DNA of 64,000 nt from Halisarca cf. caerulea (GCA_963170055.1 CAUJGJ010000332.1:1988501-2052500); one strand, 5' to 3'. Positions 24,618 through 37,400 are shown, numbered from the stretch's first letter. A program made the numbers and translations. Notes: generated by a model from the letters alone, not told the origin.

Positions 24618-25137
24618 CCATTTAACCATAATATTCTATTAACACCGCTACTAGTCTACATCTATTACTATGATAATCTATAGTTCAGTTAAATTCACAT
24701 GCATGACATTGTTGTCTTGAATTTTAATGCGGCTAATTTCTAATATAATGGGACATAGACTCTAGCTATATGGGCATGTTTGGGAGTAGGTCAAGACCCT
24801 GCATATGTTTGCTCATCAGAAGTGTACACGTTCTACAAAACAATGTACAATAATAGTTCTTACAGCTAGTATATTATGTATCAAGCAATGCGCAATTATT
24901 GTTTGGTCTTTATATTAATTAATGGTTACAGCTCCATCTTTGACTGAGTCATAGATTATAAAATTGGATTCTATACACGGCAGCTCAAGCTGATAAACAC
25001 AAATGTTGTGACAATATTAAAATGGTAGATGAAGCATGGATGAATTCTGAGAATTATGAGTCTATTAGACTGGCTAGTCTGCAACAGAGATGTCCATGCA
25101 CATGCAATATTTGAGGTGGTTGCAAATTAAGTGCAAA

Positions 25138-25365
25138 GTACCCTAAATTGGGAAATATTCACAAACAATAAATGTTGCAAATTGGGGTCAAATCTGGTAG
25201 GCAGAAAATTTATGGCTAAAAACTTTGCAAGTCTCACCATAGATTGTCCATACCTATACTTTGGAATGTGCACAGAAATATTGACAAAAGAATATTGCAA
25301 GTGGAGTCAATTCATGAAAACACGAATATTATTGCTTGCGGAAATTTCCCAATTTAGGGTATATT
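25138..25365. mobile_element. MITE-like inverted repeat element
   Basis: The left end TACCCTAAATTGGGAAAT is mirrored by ATTTCCCAATTTAGGGTA at the right. The intervening 190 bp has no ORF of note and includes repeated TTGCAA words. The outer TA bases could be a target duplication; the superfamily is undetermined. Confidence 0.6.
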
Positions 25366-25416
25366 GGACAGTACACATGCAGACACCCTATGTATACCTA
25401 ATAATAAATGCACATA

Positions 25417-25615
25417 CAGTGGGACCTCTAGATCTTACTCCTCCAATAGTGGAATTAAACCTAGGCCTCAAGCTCTAACAGATATTTTTGTGCATGGGTC
25501 CAGATGGATTGCTGTGCACATAAATCAACCTCAGTAGTGGAACCTCTGTATGTATAACAACAAACCAATTAAATTTTTCAGTTCCCAAAGTGTCCGTTAT
25601 AGAGTGGTTCCACTG
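25417..25615. mobile_element. Tigger/pogo-like MITE, 199 bp
   Basis: Starts CAGTGGGACCTCTAG and ends AGAGTGGTTCCACTG, TA on both sides. The inner sequence has AGTGGAA words repeated. Non-coding. Confidence 0.75.
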
Positions 25616-25811
25616 TATGCATCTTCACACTCTTACCACTTATAGACTATTGCCTCTATCTATATGATTACTAGTAGGAATGGATATAATTATATAGTCA
25701 TATTTTTCTAGAACATTAATCATTAGATAAAAATATGCAGTTAAAATACAGGAAAAAATTATGGTGTGTCCACTGAAATAAATAAAGCCAAGATAGACAG
25801 CAAGAGATTAA

Positions 25812-28800
25812 TCATTTATGTTTTTCCATTTCATCACAGCATATGGGACAGTACCTGCAAGAAGAATAGAAATGTACGTATTCATTTACAAAGAAAAAAA
25901 TCAAATCATTCATGCAAAGGCTTCACATGTATACAGTATGTACAAGATGCTGGAGCAGTGATTGGATTAGCACTTAAGTTTTATTCAACAATGTCAATTC
26001 GAACATAAGCAACATAAGCAAGATTGAAACATAAACACCCTAGGTCTTGCTTACAGCATTCATGTTTCTGAAGAGTACTACCGGCTTTAGTAAGTGCTCA
26101 AAGCAAAAATTGGCAATTCCAACCAACGATGCTAACATCTTTCGCACTTAAACAAATAATATGATACAAAATACAGTTGAACCTCTCTGTAAAGAACCCT
26201 GAATACAATGAACTTCCTGATATAACAAACATAGACCTTAGAATGTACACCTATGTATCTACTCTATACAAGTGAACGCTGATGTAGTGAACCTTTCAGT
26301 GGTCCAGAGGTGGTTTGTTATAGAGAGGTTTGACTGTAGTACTAACGTTACAATTTACAGTACTACAGACCTCAAGCCAAATATACACATTCACGTCTGT
26401 ATCACAGATGCGATAAGTATAGATAGGTCTTGGGTTTGTTTCTACAACACCACATAACACATGTTTGTAACATTCTCTTCTGCCAAATTTTATACTACTG
26501 TAACTTTCTTTTGACTGGCACTGTGCTTCCAAAGATATCATGAATGACGGACACTTCTGTAGTTGGCTTCTTAAAGCAACTCTTTTCAAAACTTCTCCAA
26601 TCTGCCAAGCAAATATTTATTACAACTGCTTTCACGATGCTTCTACGCAGGATTTATTTATGGTTGATTACAGATAAAAAAAACACTACCCTGGCTAAGA
26701 GGATGAAGAGTATCAATGGAGTAACAGAGAGAGCCTGCATCTCAGAACAAAACTTTTGTTTCATCTCAGAATAAAACTGTTTAACTTCAAAATGATTTTC
26801 CAAAAATAACTTGTCGAGCTTCACTTGGCATTGCGGTCACATGTATGCGACTGCCATGGGCTTACATATGGCGATGTAGACAGCTGGTCTTTTTGTAGCC
26901 CCCCAATGAAAAAGGCAGAATCCTGCAGGAGCAGGACACAATATTCCATAAAATAACAAAAAATGGTTCTTAGGCATAATCTAGTTCTCTTGTATAATGT
27001 ATCAAATAGCCATCTACTTTTGACAATGTTGGAGTGAGAAGACAAAATTGTGGATTTATTTTTCTGTAAATCTCTGCAATGCAATTGAAATTTACAACAA
27101 ATCTTACACCTAAATTTCATGAGTCCTTATGCCCCTCTGTGGTAGTGCCATCAACTACAAATTTTGATTAGCCCCTTCCGTAGAAATCTCATCCAAAGAG
27201 ACCTAATGTTGGCCTAAAAAAACAACACTTTACCCAAAAATTAATCAAATGTGTAGGTAGCTCAAATTGTCTCCACTAAGGTGATGGAAATAGAAAATTT
27301 TCTATGCTTGTAAATAATGAATGCCCCGTAGAAGACACATAGTAAGTACGTACATTGAAGGGGTCACAGAATCAGTACCTATCATCTGGCTCTTAGTTTG
27401 GTAAATTGAGGGGGGGGGGTGAGGATAAGACAAATGTTCACTGATTCATGCTACACTAGATCTATTCATTTTTCATGCTATACTAGACAGGGGAGTAGCC
27501 AGGATTATTATGGCAGGGGGGTTTCCAGCCAGTCATTGCAAGACCCCTTCGCTGTGCGTCTCTCGGTTATTCTTGCAAATTTAAGTCATACTAAATTCCG
27601 ATCAATAATAATTATGTTCAAAACAAGGTATTGTACATAATTTTTATTGAAAAAACAATAGTTAATTACTGCAGTTATTGTATCAATAGTTTTTCATAAG
27701 CAACATGGCTATTATGACACACTAGGCCTAATGATTACATCTATGACATCAAATAAAATGGCTGATTTCATCGCCATTAGGTTGAAAGTGACTTTAGAGA
27801 TTTACATTACATTGGCTAGTTACAACAATGCAGAATTATGGCTAAGGTTTCCTTTCTCAAAATCTTACTTTTCTTCCCTGCAGCTAGTCTAAAATGGTAC
27901 TTCATCTCTATTTGCTATGACAGTTTTTAAAGGGGTTTCCTGAAACCTCAGAAACCCCCCTCCATACGCCCCTGCTAGACTATTCATTTTGACACCACTG
28001 AACCTGATGTGACACTTCATGATGTAATCAGGCTGCAAACTGACCAGAAAATGGTACACAGCTGTATACTACCAAATGTCCAAGTATGCATTCATATACA
28101 TAAACATAAAATTTTTGTGTGCACACAAGTTAAACTGCTACATAAATACACAAATACATTCATGCATACCATTTCCCCTTGGGCTTGGCTGTCAAACCAA
28201 CACACTGGAAGTGAAACCACTCAATAGGACACTGCAAATAGGGAAATAGGAGCCAATACATACGTAGTAGATGATCTGGAGAATGACACATGTACTATTC
28301 TTACATCTGAATTGTCACAACCAATCATCTCTCCAAAAGATACCTACAGATTGGAAATTTGAACATACAGACACGGAATATAAATGATAAAAACAAAAAA
28401 TAAAGAAAAGAGTTCTTTAACATACAAATATATTATGCCAATTCAAAATAAAAATACAAATATACTACCTTAGTAACTACCTATGATGCTAGGTAACTGT
28501 TGAACATTCAGTGAGATGATTCAGTCCAACCAATGCTTACTGATTAAAAAGGCACTTATCCACACTCAAGTACAATGTATATAGAAGAGATAGATAGAGC
28601 ATGTATATACACATGCATCACCTAGCAAGTACTCGGTACCTCTTGGTGTGCTGTGGCTAAGCCATATCAATTGAAGGTGAAGGTACTACGCATATACCAT
28701 ATGAAGTATGTTGAAAACTTGATTGTGACTTTTTGAAAACTTATTTGCGAAATAGGCAAAATTGACTAGGATACCTGGTAGCCCAACATGCTGAGGCCCT

Positions 28801-30012
28801 GTTTACACACATACAGATATGCAGTTTTGCAAACACACAATTAGTCAATCCATATCCATTGACCATTTACTTAAAAACACTGTAAAGCATCAATAGACAA
28901 ACACTTCTATAAATGGATACCAAAATGGATACCAAAATGGATACTTGCCCAAACTCAACAAAAAGCATACATCTACAAAACAATTTGTACACATGTAAAC
29001 AGGGCCCATGAACATTTAAAGACATTCTAAAAAAACCAACCAGCAACAGCTCCCATAGACAAGCAGTTTTCACAAAAAGTACTGTACTTGTTACCAGTTT
29101 GCAAAAAGATTACAAGATTAAATACCTCCCAGAAAAACTGCAAGAAACTTCTACAGTCAGACCAAAAGCCACCATTTGTTGAATCCTGACAAATAATGCT
29201 ATATTGACAATTATCCTGAATCTATTTAGCTGATGTGAGATGACCTGAAATACCAAGAGAGACTACACTTTTGTCTAGCTAATGTGTTTGGCGCAGTAGA
29301 ACTGTATAAAGCTTGGTAAATGTAATGCATTGTAACTGCATTTTGTATGCATACATATATGCAGCCCTTCTTATACACTAGAGTTGTAAATCTGTCAACC
29401 ACAAGGTGGGAAGGTCCTTGTCTCAGCCACACTAGTAAACAATTGTACAACCAATTTCTGGTGTGCAATACCAAAGATACAATGTCGTAGCATGGGAAAT
29501 ACTAGAACTTGGGAATTGTGTAATAAACCACATATTCAAACACATCCCTCTGCTGTGCTCACATAGCATGCCATTCAAACTCTCAAAACTTTTCTTGCTA
29601 GGCTAACCTGATGGCATAAGCAATAAGTTGGTTCATTGGGGTCCACTGGCATATCTAGCACATCATGAGCCGGATCAGTGAATGTTCCCAGAGGTGGTGG
29701 GGTTGTAATGCCTGAAGGTCTAAAATTGTAAATTAATTCTCCATGTGTACACATCACATCAGCCACTACCACAAAAACGTACAACAGAGAAAGAAAGAAT
29801 GGCACCAAATCTGAAGATTGTGACTATAGCCCACAAAGTGTTACATTCTCTTACTCCAGAAGCACAGACAGTAAGAAGCCCACTTACTTTGGAAGCTGTC
29901 CTCTGCTACTTTTTCGTCTGCCTGTCTTAGCAAATAGATCATTGCTAGGGTTGTGTTCTGTAGCATTGAAATGGTTCATATTGACATCACATGAAACAAC
30001 AAATCAGAAGCA

Positions 30013-30059
<47 letters not shown>

Positions 30060-31319
30060 TACACACACCTTCAACCTCCAAATCAGCTGCAAAATTGGGA
30101 AGAATTGTTCACAGAGTAGGCCAAAAATGAGAATAAATGTTCATACAGGAGGACAAAAACAACAAGAACAGAGGATAGAGGCACCAAGTAAAACAAACAA
30201 GGCAACACAAACATACTTGATATAGATTCCTTCCTTTTTTCATTTTCTTTCATATGGATTTCAGCTTCAAATCTGGCCAAATCTCCATCTAGCCGACGAA
30301 TGTGTTTATCAACCTAAGGATGCAAACACACAAAATTGTACAAAATCAATACCTGGGAATACCTCAGGTTGATGAATGCACAAATACAACAAATACAACT
30401 CACCATTTCATACATTTGCACAGCCAGTTGAACCTTGTCATCACTATATTCTTTCATTTTGTCAAATTTTTCCTGAATCTGACAAAGATTTGCCTTTCTG
30501 TCAGCTTCGGAAAGTTTCTTTACCTCTTTTTCATATGAAGACAACAATGACTTAATTTCTTCTTCTAAACCTAAAATATGAAAGCAGTGCACTGGTGACA
30601 TACAGCCATCCATTTAAAATGAAGATACTAACATTATCTAGTGACCCATTCAAGGTTCTGTATATCATATTCTAAATTTCTACCCCTTAAGAATATAGTA
30701 GTCTCAGTTTGTTCTATCTCTGCTTATCATACTCACTGGAATAAATAATACAGTTGAATTTCTCTTCACAAACTACCTGACTAGCAAAAACCTATTAACA
30801 GCATACATTTCCCATGAGCCACACACTACCATACCCATAAAACAAACAGTGAAAACAAGGAACTATTAATACATGTACTAGCATAGATTTAGACAAAAAC
30901 ACATCAAATAGAGTCTATCGTCACAGACAAGATAAACAGATGGATAACTATTTTGACAGGAAAGCCCCATCAGTCCGAAACTGGTCTACCTGGGGGTCCT
31001 GTAACACATAATACTTAGCCGAAGCCCAGGGAGCATAAAGTTAAATCTGACAAAAATGCATAAACATTATGCTAATACAGTATTCATGGTGTGTATTAAA
31101 TCACATCACCTGACCTTGAACTCGATTATCCAAATCCTTAATCAAGGCAAAATTTCTTTGAAAATCTCTTGGCAGAGACTCGATGTCTAGTACAGAAAAA
31201 AGAAAAAAAACGCACTAAAGAGCCCATTTACATAACTAAAGAATACAATAGAAGAAAATAACGGGGAAGCATGAATGCGTACTTTCCAAGAATGTTTCAA
31301 GATACAAAGCTGTAGCCAT
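25812..31319 (-). CDS. ING4/5: ING4/ING5-type inhibitor-of-growth protein (PHD finger)
   Basis: ING4/5 proteins bring HBO1- or MOZ-type acetyltransferase complexes to nucleosomes by reading H3K4me3. Exons in transcript order: 31283-31319, 31115-31186, 30404-30570, 30217-30313, 30069-30086, 29888-29957, 29608-29719, 28305-28343, 28170-28231, 25812-25854. They sum to 717 nt (238 aa plus stop) in phase; family members are about 240-250 aa. The N-terminus [18 protein letters not shown] and the coiled-coil stretch [20 protein letters not shown] are diagnostic ING domain sequence. A basic segment ([10 protein letters not shown]) follows as a likely nuclear signal. The C-terminal PHD begins [17 protein letters not shown], continues through [20 protein letters not shown] and ends WYCPIC, giving all C4HC3 ligands. 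The stop codon is 25812-25814. An 18-nt microexon (30069-30086) is the least certain element. Confidence 0.93.
26174..26336. mobile_element. Tigger/pogo-like MITE, 163 bp
   Basis: Starts CAGTTGAACCTCTCTGTAA, ends ATAGAGAGGTTTGACTG, with TA on both flanks. The interior AATACAATGAACTTCCTGA, ATAACAAACATAGACCTTAG and GATGTAGTGAACCTTTCAG matches copies at 19473 and 19918 closely. Confidence 0.85.
27488..27974. mobile_element. hAT-like non-autonomous element, 487 bp, 5-bp target duplication
   Basis: Ends are CAGGGGAGTAGCC and ACGCCCCTG, and the flanks are CTAGA on both sides (27483-27487 and 27975-27979). Subterminal GGGGGTTTCC/GGTTTCCTG words are shared with the element at 56422-56775. It lies in the ING last intron and has no transposase. 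CAGGG termini suggest hAT; a 5-bp rather than 8-bp duplication would fit a hAT5-type group (inference). Confidence 0.75.
28344..29607 (-). other. ING intron inside the PHD finger
   Basis: About 1.26 kb splitting the PHD coding sequence between CLCHQ and VSFGEM. It contains short tandem ACCAAAATGGAT units near 28916-28945 but no recognisable gene or transposon end. Confidence 0.6.
30014..30060. repeat. (TA)n microsatellite
   Basis: Alternating TA followed by ACACAC, abutting the 18-nt ING microexon (30069-30086), within a short intron. Confidence 0.9.
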
Positions 31320-31461
31320 TTTCTCTGATAAGGATTGAAGACACGTGACGCTTAAATTCACGTGAGTCAGACCACGAAAAATGGCTACTTGTTGAAATTC
31401 CTTATCTTACCGTCCGACTTCCTTTTGAGACGTAGTATTCGGTAGAGTTGATATCCAAGCC
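31320..31461. promoter_or_regulatory. Bidirectional ING / srGAP promoter region
   Basis: The ING ATG (31317-31319, -) and srGAP ATG (31462-31464, +) are head to head with 142 bp between them, so both 5' UTRs and core promoters must overlap here. The spacer contains ACACGTGACG (E-box-like CACGTG) and a second CACGTGAG, spaced about 30 bp apart, and lacks a TATA box. Divergent housekeeping pairs commonly use such TATA-less regions. Co-regulation is inference. Confidence 0.7.
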
Positions 31462-34400
31462 ATGTCGGGGAAGAAAAGGGAAGCTATTGACTTGGACACC
31501 CTGTCCAGAGGTAACCTTTGTCTATTATTGGGATAATTATTTATGGTGTAGTCGTTTTTGACATCGCTAGTGCGATCTGAGACTGTGGCATGTAGTATTT
31601 TACCTATGTTTATATAGAAATCCAAATTTTCTATCCGTGTAAGTTTTTTGTCCACGTTTTGATGTTCCCTTGTTGCTGCTAGGTAAATATTTCCAACTGG
31701 AGTGCGTCGTCTCTTGTCGTCTATCGCTCACTTCATGCTCCACACGTTTTATTGCTTAAGACTGAGGATAGCAACAGGACTCGTTTCTCAATCCAATACA
31801 CTTGTATCGTGCATTAATGTGTTGCTTACTACTCTTTCAAGGACTTGTGTAGTCCTGCTTTCAAGTCGTTGCGTATAGTGTGCCTCAGTTACGCCGTCCG
31901 TGCCTATACACTATCGTTGAGTTTAGCCATAGTACTGTATCTATGGTCTAGCCGAGGTCACAGTGCATTCTGTTTCAATGACGAAGCGAATGCGGATTGT
32001 GCGAATATGGTCGTTTTGTACTGTGAATTGTGATTAGTGCTGGTTGTATTTTTGCCATTTTTTGCTTCATATGGTTTTAGACTTATCGTTTACAGTGGAA
32101 CTTACTTAGTAAGTTCCTGGTTTAGTACATACTCCTGGAAAGTAAGTACTCCTCAGGGCTGCATACAGGATTCGGGGCTAGGGGGGGCAAATTGAGCTTC
32201 CTAAAATCTTAGGGGGGCAACACAATATGGGAGTTTATAGGTGTACATAGACCGGGGGGGGGGGGGGGGGGGGTATTATACAATAGGTAACAATGTTATT
32301 TACATACAATTCAAGAGGGGTTAAGGGATTGGTGACAGTGATCTTGAGAAAAATTTTCAAAATTATAGCATAAAAGCTTGTTTTTCATCCATTTTCCAAC
32401 AAATCATGCCTTTCAGGAACCCTTAGTGTATATGTTGAGATACAAGTTTAGGGAGGCAGCAGATCTGCAAGGGGGGGGGCAACAGATCCCCCCCGCCCCC
32501 CCTAAATGCGGCCCTGCTCCTCATTCCTTCCCTGTGTATATCTCACCATAGATAATAAATAACCTACGTAAGTCAATCCTGATAGTAAATACACACCCTC
32601 AGATAATAAGTAATGATTTCGTGTCCACTTTGAAGTATATACTAAGTAAGTTTCACTGTAGTTGCATTTGAGATACTATCATTAAGTATGTTATATGTTA
32701 CTTTTTGATATGATTAATATCATATAACTGTTTGGTCTTTGGAGCCTTATACCAACCTGTGGTGCAGTAATGTTGTGGTTGACAGGTCTCAAACATGCAA
32801 GGCTTCAGAAACCCTATCTTTTGTCTAGTAGTAATGAAACCATTTGATGGGCTGCATAACACACATCAGTATGCAACATGTATTCTATTGAAGCTCAGTA
32901 TGCAGTGGAATGTGAATTAGCATTGCTTTATTCACTTAAGGTAGCAGTAATGGCTAAAGTGATATGTTCAGAATTTTCTAATGTTCAAGGATATGATGAA
33001 GGAATGGCTGGGTACAAGATTTCTGCTGTTAAATTTCATGAAATGCTTATCACAAAGCCAAAAGTACGGCGAGAAGTTTTGTTTATAATTGTAATTTCGC
33101 ACCTCAAGCAATTACGCTGGTGAGGTAATTGGGAAGCATAATAGGGCGTGAAATCCTTTTTTTCTCATAGAATCACAAATTCTCTTGTTGTACGAGGCCT
33201 TTCTGAGAGTGAAATGAACGTTTTATCGCAACATATCTACCGATCTCCCGCAGTGGTATGTTATTGATTTGTATTTGTCATCAAACAATCAAGGCGGCGC
33301 AATGTTGTATAAGTGCATGAGGATAAATTTGAATGATAGAAAATTGCCTGTATTTTGTTATTCTTCAAACATTGGCTCACAAAATGATTTCTTCGGATGT
33401 TAAGCTTCTTTTTGATGTCAACTACAGGAATACAAGCATCTTTTTCAAGTCACTGCGATCTATCGTGGAGTGCGCCATCTTCTAGCAAAAATAACCATAG
33501 CAGTATTTCCCTGAAACGGCTAAACTCACAGACGTCAGTATCTGAACGCAAACTCAAGGTCTGGACAGGAGTCAAGGTCACAGGCTCTTACCCTGTATAG
33601 CAGGTGGTCGCTCGAAGTTATGTACCCATACCTGATACTCAAATCGAACATGTCAGACATTATTCCTCCTGTCCAGATCTTCCTTATATATCATAGAACA
33701 ACCCAGGAAAGTTTCATCTTTGTCAGCCTTGCAGAAATAGTTATTTCAATGTTTATGACCACTAGTATAATTCCTTCTTGAAGTTTGGGGCGTTGTAACT
33801 TAATCATATAAAGATGGAAGGACTTAATTAGTTAAATTGGTGCACTGTATGCCCACTTGCATGAAAAGTTAGGCTTGCATAGTACATTTCATGCTGCAGA
33901 TACATGAGTTTGGAAATTAATTTTACCCCCCCCCCCCCCCCCCCCCCCCCTAATCATTACTGCTACCTTAGTATTTCTCCCTCCCTTTAGAGGTTAGACG
34001 TCAGTTAAATGATCAGCAGTTGAACATGGAACTGCGCACTGATGGAAAGTTGTCACTGCTGAATGACTTCATGGAATTCTTCAGGAAGAGAGGGGAAGTA
34101 GAGCTGGAATACGCCAAGGCCCTAGACAAGTTGGTGGACAGATTCGAGAAGTCAGCTAAGAGAAACGCAAGGTTGGTTGGTTCTGCATGCATGTTCTTAG
34201 GTGTTCATGGGAGTATGCACATGTATGTATTAACATGTGAAAATGTGAGTGCTGGTGTACTTGTAGCATTTTATGCTAGTAGTTTTGTACTTTGGTTGGG
34301 TTTGTGGTATTGACTTGCAGTAGGAAATGCAAATGGAATGCTTTTAAAGCATTATTTTCAATTTGAGCATTTGCTGGGTTTGATCAAGAGATGCACAAGA

Positions 34401-37400
34401 TGTTGTGTTGTGTTTTGTTTTTGTCATAAAAGTGTTTGTACACAGTCAGTATGCCGTACACTGGGGTGTGAATGTATAGAATTTTATAACTTTGCAACAG
34501 TGGTATTTAGCCATACCCCCCCACCCCACACACACACACACACACACACACACCTTAAGCCCCTTCCCTGTATTTGCATTAGCCTTGTATTATTATGTGT
34601 TGATGTGTTAGTCTCATGGCGCCAGACCATGTGCTAGCAGTCTCATTTTTATATCAGTTGTTACAAAAGTTGCTAAAGCATACTAAATCCTCACACTATC
34701 TTACACCAGTGTGCTAGAAGGCCTTTTCGGAGAATACCAGCCCTCATCAGTAGCACTGAGTGACATCCTCTGACAGCCAGGATCTAACTTAATAGCTAAG
34801 GATTGGCTGTCCTGAGGACCAATGACATCACTGCTTTGATCTGCCAAAATTAGCTAGTTACAGGGGTAGAAAGTAGCAAATTTTAACCTTTGCCACTTTC
34901 TGTCAGAGGATGCCACCCAGTGCTACTTATAAGGGGTGGTATTCCCTGAAAAGGCTTTCTATATTTCACACTGGTGAAAGGCTGTGGTAGGATTTGCTCT
35001 GCTTTAGCAACTGACTTTTGCAGCTACAGTAGAACCTGTTTATCATGACCACTCAAGGGACCAAGTGATGGTACTCTCTGTAGACAGGTGGTCCTTACAC
35101 AGAGGTGCATTAATATGACTAAGGTGGCCCATGGAGCAGCCTATAGTGGTCTCTATAGACAGGTGGTCTTTCTATGCAAATTGCAGTCCTTCGTGATCAG
35201 GACTATTAAAATTTCTTTTGAGTCGCCACACAGATGTGGCTACGTGTTTTAGTACCATTGTTTCCAGGGCCAAGTATTTTCGCAGTATCAGTGCCATCTG
35301 TGCTTATGTAATTGTGCCCATTTGTATACATATGTTTTCAAGCCAAGGTGCACATGCATAGTTCTTAGGGACATACAGATAATGTCTCTTTGATGAAATT
35401 TTCACTTTGGCTTAGGCATTCCACTAGTAAACACAACAAATGTGTACATTAGAGTTGGCTGATAACTCTCTGATATGAACTTGTGGGAATTTCTTTTATC
35501 AGGAATTCAGATTCATTGTGTCAGAAATTTGTACAGTAGAGTCTCAGTGGTCTGGTCTGCATTGATATTTCAACATTCTTCCCAATGGGACCACAGCCTC
35601 TGTTATCTGACCCTTTGTTTGACACATCTAAGTGTTGACTGTGTTGTAGCATGAATAAGTGAGCCTTGAGTCACTAAACTGCTTGAACTTGCTCATCACA
35701 TCTGTACTACAGTGGACTCTGCTTACAGAAACTATCTTCCATATGCATATACTATGAGATTGTTATGGTGCACATTCACAATCTTGCACTTCTTGTATGG
35801 AACACTTCTATTGCAAGGAGCATATTCTTCTAGATTTCAGGGTTCTTTTTTATCAAGAGTCAATTGTATGTACGTACGTTTTAATCTTCACTACATACAC
35901 AGGTTATAGTTAAAATCTGAATCTCATTTTAAGATCATTGTCAGTGTCTATTGGTTAATGGGACAAACTAAATTTCCAAAAGGTCTTGCAACACAGTATA
36001 TTTCTTGTTAAAGTGAAAGCTGAAAAAGTGAAGTTTATTGTCTGTTTGAAAAGCTGTTCATGTCTCAGATCCATTGCACATATGTACTTACTTTCAGATA
36101 TGGCACTGGCTATGTATGTACTTATGTTGTCCTCGGGTGGAGGGACCATAGATACTCAGTACTGTGTGTACTTACGTAGTGTAGAATATCCATGGAGGCA
36201 CTTTGTCTGTTGCATTGAATCCCTTTGCAGAGTCCTTGATTTAATCCCACTCTTTTTCACCTTTTTTATTGTCATTGTCACTTCTCCACAACACTTGGAA
36301 TCTCAAAGCCCACCTTGAGTACATGATAGTAGTAGTCAGGGGCTGTGTACCAAGATGAAGTGTTACTTTCCCTTTGTACCACACTAGTTGATGAACTGTA
36401 AAAGTTTTCAGTGCACTGTTCACTTATTGGCCATTTCAGTAAACTTATGGACTGTGAATCTTTGGGTTCTGAGTTTTGTTTGGTTGACTTGGGTCTAAAC
36501 AGTACTTGGTGGACCAGATTGTAGTTTATTTGTTATGAATTTAGTGGGAAAGTTGGTAGAGTTTAGCTATGAACCATTTAGTGCAATAGAGAATATATTT
36601 ACCATAGCTGTACAATATTCATTTCCAGTGCTGTATATTGCACAATAGGTGTATCTACTCTATAGATTGGACTGAAAGTATCTAAACTCATAGTTAGTTT
36701 TATAATTGAATGAATAGACTGCTCTTCTTTTTAGAGTTGAGGCAGTTCTAAGAAGTTGTCTGTGTCTTTGAGGATGGGTGCTCCCTCATCTGTATTCTAA
36801 TTCACTTAAGATCTATTGGATGTCTGTGATCTACGTACACACATAGTGAAATGTAGAGGATTGGTGTTTCAATTAGCATAAATATTCCAAATTCATTTAT
36901 TAATCTACGTGCGTACATATCTGCTCCTCTATATTGTTACTTATTTGCTGCCCTGTTTGTTAGGTTGGATTTGAAGAGTACTGTACATGTGTGGAATAGT
37001 CTTTTGGGTGAAACAAGACGGTTAGCCAAAGAGCATGCCAGCCAAGCTGAAGCATATTCCAGTGAAATGACATCAAGATTTGACTTGATGTCTAAGGATG
37101 TTCATCTTCTTACCAAGAAGGTTGGTGCACAGTGTAAAGTTTAGGAAGAAGTTCATGCTGTTGAAAATAATGTCTGCATGAATTCTGTAAAATTCAAAGT
37201 TTTGTGTTTATTTCTGTTGTAGTGCAAAGAAATTAATGCTGATATGCAAGAATCTTTGTTGAGAGATATCAGAGATTTGAGTGAGCAATCCAAAACTTAC
37301 CAGTATTCCTGTCTTAACTGCACTGATGCAATGAACAAGCTGTCTAAGGCCAGGGAAAAGACCGTGAAGGCAAATGCTAAGCGTAAAGAAAAATTGGAGG

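Larger units (their letters stand above)
24618..25811. other. Convergent intergenic region between RTK and ING 3' ends
   Basis: About 1.2 kb between the RTK stop (24617, +) and the ING stop (25812, -). It holds an inverted repeat pair (TACCCTAAATTGGGAAAT at about 25138 and its inverted copy ending near 25362) and a complete TA-flanked MITE (25417-25615). Both 3' UTRs must end here. I found no gene on either strand. Confidence 0.6.
25855..28169 (-). other. ING last intron (2.3 kb), transposon-bearing
   Basis: Separates the final PHD exon (Trp-Tyr-Cys-Pro) from the preceding one. It holds the TA-flanked MITE 26174-26336 and the CAGGG-ended element 27488-27974. I see no conserved ORF; open frames near 26272-26774 and 26821-27120 show no family signature. 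Confidence 0.65.
31511..33990 (+). other. srGAP intron 1 (2.5 kb)
   Basis: Holds the nested transposons 32093-32658/32154-32516 and a 25-nt poly-C tract (33926-33950) 40 nt before the acceptor. Open frames at 31845-32033 and 32878-33123 show no family similarity I recognise and are not spliced into a gene model. Confidence 0.6.

Noticed and set aside
29783..29823. Candidate extra ING exon encoding [13 protein letters not shown]
   Set aside because: Its entry phase does not fit the preceding exon, whereas direct splicing 29888 to 29719 keeps the full 717-nt frame.
36300..36963. Possible additional F-BAR exon in srGAP intron 2
   Set aside because: No open, phase-compatible segment with coiled-coil character between good splice sites; exons 34171 and 36964 already join in frame (AG|G).
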